Below, in pieces: positions 57,162 to 64,000 of a DNA stretch of 64,000 nt. The stretch comes from Treponema sp. (GTDB taxonomy: Bacteria; Spirochaetota; Spirochaetia; Treponematales; Treponemataceae): contig CP091737.1 of the NCBI GenBank assembly GCA_022010055.1, positions 1,798,001 to 1,862,000 of the forward strand, given 5' to 3'. The position numbers were made by a program, and so were the translations under genes. Positions within the stretch are counted from its first letter, which is position 1, and each line of letters begins with the position of its first letter. Below the pieces are notes generated by a model. That model was given only the letters and a program-made list of their open reading frames with translations. It ran no database searches and was not told where the DNA came from.

Positions 57162-58151
57162 GTGAAAAAAATATTTTTAATTTCAATCTTTACAGTTCTC
57201 GCTTCTTTTTCCATATTTTCAGAAACAAAAGAAAATAATCTTCATCTTGAAATTTCAGGATTTTTGGGAATTAAAAATGGTGAACAGAATGAATTTGTAT
57301 ACACAAAAGTCAATAACACCTACGAAAAACTAAGCCAGCTTGACTGGACTATGAAAGACCTTTTTTATTCCGGTGCAAAAATCAATTTCTTATACAAAAA
57401 TTTTTCATTCAGCGCCGCAGGCGCAGGATTTTTTCCAAAAGAATCCGGAATAATGACAGATTCAGACTGGCAGGGAATCTCAATAGGATTTACAAAAAAA
57501 ACAAATCTTTCATACAGCGAAAACGAGCTTTTAGAAGGATTTTTTTTAGATACAAACGCCGGTTACAGACTTAAATTTTCTAATTTTTTCAGCCTGCGGA
57601 CAAATTTAGGATTTGAATACAACTATTATTTTTTCATGGCAAAAAACGGCTACGGCTGGTACGGCGACTATAAAACTACAGGCGACTATAAAACTTCATA
57701 CGACGATGAAAAAGCAAAATTCTACAAAAAAGGACAGCTTGCGCAAATTTCGCTAAAGCGAATAAATTATTCCGTTTATATCTTGGTAAATCCGTCTTTT
57801 TGCATAACAAAATATATTGAAATAAATCCGTTTTTTAAAATCGTTCCGTTCAGTTTTTTCAAGGAAGTTGACCATCACTACGATTTTGACTCTGCTGGAA
57901 CATTCTGGTACGATACTGGAAATTCTTTTTTTAGCGAAAATCAATTTGGAATTGAAATAATTGCAAAGCCGCTGAAAAAAATATCGTTTTGCTTTGAATA
58001 CTCGTACACCTTTAACATAAGATACAAAGGAGAAATCGCCATCAATACAGAAGGCGAAGAAAAACCATTCGTTCTTCAGAAAGGCATAAAAAGCGCATTT
58101 GAACAAAAAATGCACAATTTTTCAATCGGAGCAAAATGGACTATTTTTTAA
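57162..58151 (+). CDS. Omptin-like outer-membrane protease
   Basis: 329 residues from GTG 57162. Signal peptide FLISIFTVLASFSIFS, then a barrel rich in Phe/Tyr. Two omptin marks are visible: SGIMTDSDWQGIS, matching the catalytic Asp pair of MxDxDW, and EVDHHYDF, matching the Asp-x-His dyad. Ends in WTIF, a classic barrel terminus. Omptins cleave at basic residues on the cell surface. The pairing of both catalytic motifs in the right order makes the family likely, though overall divergence is high. Its end overlaps the convergent CNNM-type gene by 11 bases. Confidence 0.7.
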   Translation: MKKIFLISIFTVLASFSIFSETKENNLHLEISGFLGIKNGEQNEFVYTKVNNTYEKLSQLDWTMKDLFYSGAKINFLYKNFSFSAAGAGFFPKESGIMTDSDWQGISIGFTKKTNLSYSENELLEGFFLDTNAGYRLKFSNFFSLRTNLGFEYNYYFFMAKNGYGWYGDYKTTGDYKTSYDDEKAKFYKKGQLAQISLKRINYSVYILVNPSFCITKYIEINPFFKIVPFSFFKEVDHHYDFDSAGTFWYDTGNSFFSENQFGIEIIAKPLKKISFCFEYSYTFNIRYKGEIAINTEGEEKPFVLQKGIKSAFEQKMHNFSIGAKWTIF

Positions 58152-59427
58152 CGCCCTGCCCTGACTTTACAAATTTTATCCTTACCTGCTGAATCCGCCG
58201 CTGCGACTGGTCTTCTATAAAAAACAGGCAGTTTTTCCAGGCAAAAAGTTCTCCGTTAGAAGGCAAATATCCTATTTTCTCCAAAAGCCAGCCGCCAAGC
58301 GTCATATATTCATCCGACTCAAGATTTAACTTTAAAATCGAATTCAAATCCTCAAGCTTCAAATCGCCCGGAACAATAAATTCATTTGAAGAAACAAGTT
58401 TTATCCTTTCTTCCGCCGGGATTTTCGATTTATCATCATCCGTCATACGCCCGAAAATAACCCTTTGAATGTCATCAATCGTAGCAACGCCTGCCAAAAA
58501 TCCCTGCTCATTAAGCGCAACTGCAAATTCAGTGTGCTCTTTTTTAAATTTTGCAAGCAGCTCCAGCGCAGTAAAAGTTTCCGGCACAAAAAGCACGTTT
58601 TTCATCACCGCGGCCGCATAATTTTTCTGAACATTTTTTTCAGGGCTAAAAAGCACCGCCTTGTAATGAATTACGCCAACAATCGAGTCTTTAGAGCCTT
58701 CGTAAACAGGAAGCATAGAAAGCCCGGTAGAAACAAACATCTGGACAACCTTTTCGCGGCTATCCACAACAGAAACAGATTTTACCAGAGAACGGTGCTT
58801 CATTATGTCGTGCACAGACAAATCGTTAAAACGGAAAATCTTGTCGAGCATCGTTTTTTCAGAAGCCTCAAGAGTTCCTTCCTGAGCGCCTACATCAATC
58901 AGAGTCTTAAGCTCCTCTTCCGTAACCAGCGGAGTATCATCCCTTAAAACATTCTTTGCAAGGCTTGCAGTTCCTTTTGAAATCGCGCTAAAAATCCACA
59001 CAACCGGAAAAAAAACTTTCTCCAAAACAAGCAGAGGCACAGAATTCTTGCAGACTGATTCTTCCGGATAACGTCCGGCAACTGTTTTTGGAATAATTTC
59101 ACCAAAAATTACAGAAAAAAACGTAAAGCAGACGGTGGCAATTCCAATACCAGAATTTCCTGCCAATGAAACCGCAAGGGCTGTCGCAATCGCAGAACCC
59201 AGCGTATTCATAAAATTTATTCCAATCAGGATGATTGTCAAAAGCTCATCAATATTTTCGCGCAATCTTGCGGCGGTCTTAGCATTTTTTCTGCCTTCGC
59301 CAATCATTTTCCTAAGCTCAATCTTGTTTATAGAAAGAAACGCCGTTTCTGAACCGGCAAAAAACGCAATCAGATTTATGATTACAAAAAGAACGAAAAT
59401 AAAAAAAACGTTTTTAATCATCTTCAT
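58141..59427 (-). CDS. CNNM/CorC-type membrane protein with CBS domains (hemolysin C-like), copy 1
   Basis: 428 residues. DUF21 membrane domain (FFAGSETAFLSINKIELRK, IFGEIIPKTVAGRYPE), paired CBS domains from about residue 205 (DIMKHRSLVKSVSV, VPETFTALELLAKF) and the small C-terminal CorC_HlyC domain (LGGWLLEKIGYLP). Family members take part in Mg2+ or other cation export. It overlaps the upstream paralogue by 14 bases, so the two are translationally linked. First ATG at 59427 kept. Confidence 0.88.
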   Translation of the reverse strand: MKMIKNVFFIFVLFVIINLIAFFAGSETAFLSINKIELRKMIGEGRKNAKTAARLRENIDELLTIILIGINFMNTLGSAIATALAVSLAGNSGIGIATVCFTFFSVIFGEIIPKTVAGRYPEESVCKNSVPLLVLEKVFFPVVWIFSAISKGTASLAKNVLRDDTPLVTEEELKTLIDVGAQEGTLEASEKTMLDKIFRFNDLSVHDIMKHRSLVKSVSVVDSREKVVQMFVSTGLSMLPVYEGSKDSIVGVIHYKAVLFSPEKNVQKNYAAAVMKNVLFVPETFTALELLAKFKKEHTEFAVALNEQGFLAGVATIDDIQRVIFGRMTDDDKSKIPAEERIKLVSSNEFIVPGDLKLEDLNSILKLNLESDEYMTLGGWLLEKIGYLPSNGELFAWKNCLFFIEDQSQRRIQQVRIKFVKSGQGVKK

Positions 59428-60687
59428 TTCCTTCCGCTTCTTTTTTTACTATCTGAACCTGCGTAATCCTGCGGTTTTCCATAGCAGCCACAGAATAAAC
59501 GGCATCCGAAGTTTCAACAGAATCACCGACAACAGGAATACGGTCGAGCCTTTCAATAATCCAGCCGCCAAGCGTATCATTTATAGTTGAATCAAGCTTT
59601 ATTCCAAAATAAATTTTCAGGTCCACAAGCAAGGTCGAGCCGTCAACTGTAAAATTTTCCTGATTTTTTAATTCCTCAAGATTTTTTTCGTCCTGCCATG
59701 AAGTCTTATTTCCAGTAGTTCCAAAAATTTCACGATGAATATCTGACTGAGTAATCAAGCCGTCCGTTCCGGAATATTCGTCAATAATTATCGCCATTGT
59801 CTGACGATTTTCCTGCATAACCTGGACAACCGAAGTTATCTTCCGCGTTCCGGGAATAAAAAGCGGCGGACGCATAAGCCTTGTCATTTCAAAATCTTCC
59901 GGACTCGCCTTGAGCAAATCCTTCAAATAAAGAATTCCAACAATGTCATCAATATTTTTTTTATATACAGGAAAAGTTGAAAATTTTGTTTTCTGCGCTT
60001 TTTCTATCACATCCGCGTAGGAAGCATTTTCACAAAGACGAACAATAGAAGTTCTTGGAACCATTATCTCCGCGGCAGTAATATCCGAAAACTTAAAAAC
60101 CGAATTCATCATATTTTTTTCGCCGTCTTCAAGAACGCCTGTTTCCTCGCCGGCTTCAATAAACGATTTTATATCTTCCTCGGAATAAGTATGCTCCGGC
60201 CTGTCCACGCAAATTCCGCGGATTTTCAGAACCAGCCTGCTGAACGCAGTAAAAAGAACAACAACAGGATGCAGTATGTGAACAACAACATCTACAAAAA
60301 GCGAAAGCGCGTAAGCAATTCCATCCGGTTTTCTTGTAGAAATTGCCTTTGGTGTGATTTCCCCAAAAATTAAAAGGACAAGAGTTACCGCAAAAGTCGC
60401 AATACCGACACCTTTGCTTCCAAAAATGCGCATTGCAACTGCGGTAATAATAGAACTTAAAAGAATATTAACCAGGTCGTTCGCAACAAGCAGCGTATTT
60501 ATCAGAAGCTCCTTATCTTCAAGAAGGCGGCTTACCCTAAGCGCCCTCTTGTTTTTTTCCTTACGCAAAATCCTAAGACGCAATTTATTCATCGAAAGAA
60601 ACGCGCTTTCAGAAACACTAAAGAGCATCGACAAAGTTACAAGAGCCACAGAAGCTAAAGCAGCCCGGCAAGAACAATATTACTCAA
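59414..60687 (-). CDS. CNNM/CorC-type membrane protein with CBS domains, copy 2 (start frameshifted)
   Basis: Same architecture as copy 1: SESAFLSMNKLRLRILRKEK, FGEITPKAISTRKPD, CBS pair (EIMVPRTSIVRLCEN, GTRKITSVVQVMQENRQTMAIIIDEYSGTDGLI) and the C-terminal domain. The first in-frame ATG (60649) cuts off most of helix 1. Adding one T near 60663 (GCTTTAGC) restores SNIVLAGLLLASVALVTLSM from a TTG at 60687, directly after the lipoprotein stop codon. So the true gene probably begins at 60687 with a homopolymer error. Confidence 0.85.
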
Positions 60688-60690
60688 GTT

Positions 60691-61707
60691 TTACTCAGGA
60701 GATTTTTCAGAAGTTTCTTCCAAGGCGGAATTCTTTTCCGCCGCGATAGAATTTTCCATAAACTCAATGTACTGCTGAATCTGAGGAACAAGCTCGCTTT
60801 CCGGCGCCGCCTGCACAGACTGCCTCATATAGGAAATAACATCTTCAGAATCAACATTAGGAATTTTAGAAGCAAGCTCTGCGCACATAAAATACAAAGA
60901 CTGTGCGTATTCAGGAGTCATATATTTGTTTTCCGCGCATTTTTCATAAATTTTAAGCGCGCCTGCAAAATCCTGTTCAAGCAGCTTGTCGTAAGCGTCC
61001 GTATGCGCAATCTGGAAAAGATATTTCCCGATTTTTCCGGAAGAATTTTTAGAATCCATTGAAACCGCTTTTTTCAGCAAATCGTAAAGCGCAAGCTTAT
61101 GCACATCCGCCGCTTCCTCGAACAAAACATCAATCGCGTCGATTTTTTCGGTTTTTGAGCCTTTTTTTGTAGCCGCAACCTTTTTGTTGAATTTAGAAAT
61201 CTCATCGGCTTCAAGTTTAAGCAATGAAGAAAAACCATCTATTGAATCAGAATTAAATTCACAGTTTATTTCCGAAATAAAATATCCTTCCTTTGAAAGA
61301 ATATTCAAAACCGGAGTTTCGCGGATTCCGTAAAAATCAGCAACCTTGAACTGACTGTTCAAAAGCGCGCGCCTTTTTTCAAGTTTTTTTTGCTCTCTGC
61401 TTGAAATTTCACTGTTTTCCGAAACGCCAAAAACCGACTGCAAATCCGTAAAATCAAAATGAACGCATACAAAATCGCTTTTTACAGAATCAACAAATTC
61501 CTTTGAAAGCACTGCGCGAACACCATTTTCGCTGCCAGGAACATCCGAGTCAGAATTAACAAAAAACAGAATCTCCTTATTTTTTGCCTGTGCCGCTTTT
61601 TTTGCGGCATTAAAATCCGAATACCAGCCGTTAGAGTCCTGCGAAGTTCCGCAAGAAGCTAAAATCAATGCGGACAAAACAGCAACCGCAGCCATAATCT
61701 TTTTCAT
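60691..61707 (-). CDS. Thioredoxin-fold lipoprotein with helical C-terminus
   Basis: 338 residues from ATG 61707. Lipobox ALILASC. Residues about 30-150 form a thioredoxin-like fold (WYSDFNAAKKAAQAKNKEILFFV, FVCVHFDFTD, VADFYGIRETPVLNIL with the cis-Pro) but the CxxC is absent, so it is not a redox thioredoxin. The rest is a TPR-like helical region (AYDKLLEQDFAGALKIYEKCAENK). Function unknown; periplasmic chaperone or scaffold is a guess. Leads into the CNNM-type pair. Confidence 0.65.
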   Translation of the reverse strand: MKKIMAAVAVLSALILASCGTSQDSNGWYSDFNAAKKAAQAKNKEILFFVNSDSDVPGSENGVRAVLSKEFVDSVKSDFVCVHFDFTDLQSVFGVSENSEISSREQKKLEKRRALLNSQFKVADFYGIRETPVLNILSKEGYFISEINCEFNSDSIDGFSSLLKLEADEISKFNKKVAATKKGSKTEKIDAIDVLFEEAADVHKLALYDLLKKAVSMDSKNSSGKIGKYLFQIAHTDAYDKLLEQDFAGALKIYEKCAENKYMTPEYAQSLYFMCAELASKIPNVDSEDVISYMRQSVQAAPESELVPQIQQYIEFMENSIAAEKNSALEETSEKSPE

Positions 61708-61752
61708 TTTTCCATCCATAAAGTTCAAATAACCCTCAATCTATCCTATTTA

Positions 61753-61952
61753 GTCCAAATGTCGAGTTTTTTTTTGCAAATTCTGAAAGAACGCTTTCGG
61801 CATATTTCCAATTTGCTCAGATGGATTTGGCTCGCGCTTCGCTTGTATTAATTCGGGTGCTTCGCACTTTAATTAATTCAATCGCCAAAAATCTTCACAA
61901 ACTGTAAATCTGCCTATGCTTTATTTTTTTTGCAAAAACTCGACACTAGGTC
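61753..61952. repeat. MITE-like element, family C copy 5
   Basis: 200 bases, TA at 61751-61752 and 61953-61954. Right end forms the purL stop codon TAG from target TA plus element G. Confidence 0.88.
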
Positions 61953-64000
61953 TATTTAAAATAACGAACGCCGGCGGCAAACACGTTTTCACAACTGTTT
62001 TCGTATTCATTTGTAAGAGGGTTTCCCGCAACATTCATAATCAAATCGCAGCTAGCGCCGTTCAAATCAGTACCGATTGTACGCTCGCTGTGTCCCATTT
62101 TTCCAAGAACCCTTCCATCCGGGCTGGTAATTCCTTCAATTGCAAACAACGAACCGTTTGGATTGTCCGGCTCAGTAATCGCAGGATTTCCATATTCATC
62201 AACATACTGAGTAAAAACCTGTCCGTTTTCAAAGAATTTCCTTGCAGTTTCCTCATCGCAAACAAACCGGCCTTCACCATGACTAATCGGAACAAGATGA
62301 ATTCTTGAATCCACAACGCTTGGATCCATTGCCCACGGACTCGCCGCACTTACCAGACGGGTTCTTACAATCCGGCTTATATGGCGGCCAATCTTATTGT
62401 ATGTCAAAGTAGGCATATCAGGCTCCATGTCGCGGAATTCACCGTACATTGCAAGACCAGTTTTTACAAGAGCCTGGAAACCGTTGCAAATTCCAAGGAC
62501 AAGACCGTCTCGCTTTTTAAGCAGTGCCATAACCTGCTCAGAAACACGGCCTTCGCGCAGACAGTTTGCAATAAATTTCGCAGAACCATCCGGCTCATCT
62601 CCGGCGCTAAAACCACCGCTCAGCGCAAGAATCTGAGCCCCTTTCAATTCCCTTTCAAAATTTGCAAGCGACTCTTCGAGCAGCGCAGGAGTTTTATTCG
62701 CCAGAACAATAATCTTTGTTTCCGCGCCGGCAAGGTTGAATGCACGCGCCATGTCGAACTCGCAGTTTGTTCCAGGAAACACAGGAATCAAACACGCGGC
62801 TTTGATTTTGGAGCGGCAAAAACCGGATTTTTTCTTATATCAGACAAAGACTTGTGAATATTCACCGCAAATTCAGGAAGCGGCTTCTGAACCTCAGCAC
62901 CGCTGACCGGCGGGAAAACTTCATACAACTTAGATTCCCATGCAGTCTCCGCATCAGCCAGATCGATTTTTACACCAGGAATATTGTCAACTTCAACCTG
63001 AATTTCCGCATCAGAAACCGTATTTCCAATCTTAAAAGCAGTTCCCTCGGCAAATCCGTCCAAATCAAGCTCACCGTCAGCTTCAACAATAATTGAACCA
63101 TAAAGCGGAGTGAACAAATCCTTTGGCGTAACTTTTTAATTTTATCAAAACCAGCGGCAGTCGCGCTAAACGGAAGATGGTCGATTTTTACACCGATTTT
63201 ATTTCCCATAGCCATTTTTGTAACCGCCTCCGCAATTCCACCGGCACAAACCGGATACATCGCGGCGATTTTTTTCTGGGAATTCAACTCATAAAGATTG
63301 TTTGAATTTGTTGTAAACACATCAAAATCTGGAGCAAGCTCAGCAGAATACGGAACAGTAACAAGATAAACATTGTCGCCTGACTTTTTAAAAGAACCGC
63401 TTGCAACATTTTTCACATCATCGCTTGTAACAGCAAAAGAAACCAGCGTATGCGGAACATTCAAATCCTCAAAAGTTCCGGACATAGAATCTTTTCCGCC
63501 GATAGAAGCAGTTCCCATGGCATTCTGCGCATCAATAGAACCAAGAAGGGCAGCCGCCGGGTATCCCCAAGTTTTTTCACTTACAGCGCGGCCAAAGAAT
63601 TCCTGGAACGAAAGGCGGCAGTCAACAGGTTTTCCGCCCATGCAGGCAATTTTAGCCAGAGAAGAAAGCACCGCAGTCTGCGCGCCATGCCACGGAGACC
63701 ATTCGCCAACGCGCGGATCATAGCCAAAGGCCATCATGCTTACAGTAGAAGTTTCAAGCGGACTTACAACAGGAATTTGCAACCATACCTGCCTCAGGCG
63801 TACTCTGATATTTTCCGCCATAAGGGAACAGAACTGTGGAAGAGCCAATTGAACCGTCAAAACGCTCGCCCAATCCGCGCTGGGAACAACAAGCCAAATC
63901 GCTTATATTCTTCATCCATGCGTTCTTAAGCGCAGCCTCACCGCCAGCAGATTCACGCTTAGAAAGCTCTTCTTTTACAGAATCCAGCGCATTTACAAGC
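61952..64000 (-). CDS. purL: Phosphoribosylformylglycinamidine synthase, single-chain PurL (5' end outside the window; three frameshifts)
   Basis: Converts FGAR to FGAM in purine synthesis using glutamine. This is the C-terminal half: AIRS-like domain (ERFDGSIGSSTVLFPYGGKYQ, AFGYDPRVGEWSPWHGAQTAV, MGTASIGGKDSMSG), then the class I glutaminase (IPVFPGTNCEFDMARAF, GGFSAGDEPDGSAKF, nucleophile GICNGFQAL, HGEGRF). Fusion of both parts marks the large single-chain type. Breaks near 63776 (GCAAATTCC), 63123 (A-run in AAAAAGTTACG) and 62789 (GTTTGATT) are each mended by one base. Not likely to be real decay given that purB is intact. Confidence 0.93.

Overview
The window looks like chromosomal DNA of a host-associated, non-syphilis Treponema (Spirochaetota). 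Supporting signs are flagellar export chaperones (FliS and a FlgN-like protein), a lipoprotein/LysM pair resembling TmpA/TmpB, HPr kinase with HPr, LexA, many lipoproteins and outer-membrane barrels, and poly-G tracts at surface genes. The genus is inferred from gene content; the 16S sequence (33026-34568, minus strand) would settle it.

Layout. 1-5.1 kb: two repeat elements, ftsH, fliS/flgN-like, folA and a membrane AAA ATPase that resembles FtsH without its protease domain. 5.1-11.6 kb: MATE exporter, hprK-ptsH-lexA-holA, a PC4-like protein and the TmpA/TmpB-like pair. 11.7-22.9 kb (mostly minus): pepF, an AEC transporter, hydrolases, a free-standing DbpA-type RNA-binding protein, an acetyltransferase with a UPF0158-like front end, clpP, pth, a small (p)ppGpp synthetase and purB. 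23-25.7 kb: two adjacent surface-protein cassettes, each driven by a promoter with a poly-G spacer and flanked by the same repeats. 25.7-29.5 kb: ybaK, a repeat-rich gap, a Na/Pi cotransporter and azlCD. 29.5-34.9 kb: one complete rRNA operon (16S-tRNA-Ile-23S-5S, minus strand) with its promoter. 35-38 kb: an accessory stretch with a WG-repeat protein and a double-glycine-leader, NlpC/P60-like protein. 38-44.7 kb: ACT protein, clpA-clpS, rhomboid protease, serC-serA. 45-49.3 kb: polysaccharide-export module (two Wza-like SLBB proteins and a Wzz-like protein), one SLBB gene carrying an intragenic G10 tract. 49.6-64 kb: diaminobutyrate aminotransferase and a matching decarboxylase, SPFH/NfeD pair, acyl-CoA synthetase, pseudouridine synthase, omptin-like protease, two CNNM/CorC-type proteins, a thioredoxin-fold lipoprotein and the 3' part of purL.

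Three general points shape the reading. First, about 20 single-base indels, nearly all in short homopolymers, break otherwise intact housekeeping genes (ftsH, pth, serA, purL, pepF and others). This is best explained by assembly error, so homopolymer lengths, including the poly-G tracts, cannot be taken at face value. Second, at least 13 genes have a TAnnnT -10 box exactly 6 nt before the start codon and no Shine-Dalgarno sequence, which predicts leaderless mRNAs. Third, the intergenic DNA is dense in small mobile or repeated elements: at least five families, including a TA-flanked MITE-like element with five long copies.

The strongest candidates for something new are the paired poly-G promoter cassettes, the out-of-frame poly-G SLBB export gene, the double-glycine-leader hydrolase, and a tandem array made from copies of the 3' end of the Na/Pi transporter gene.
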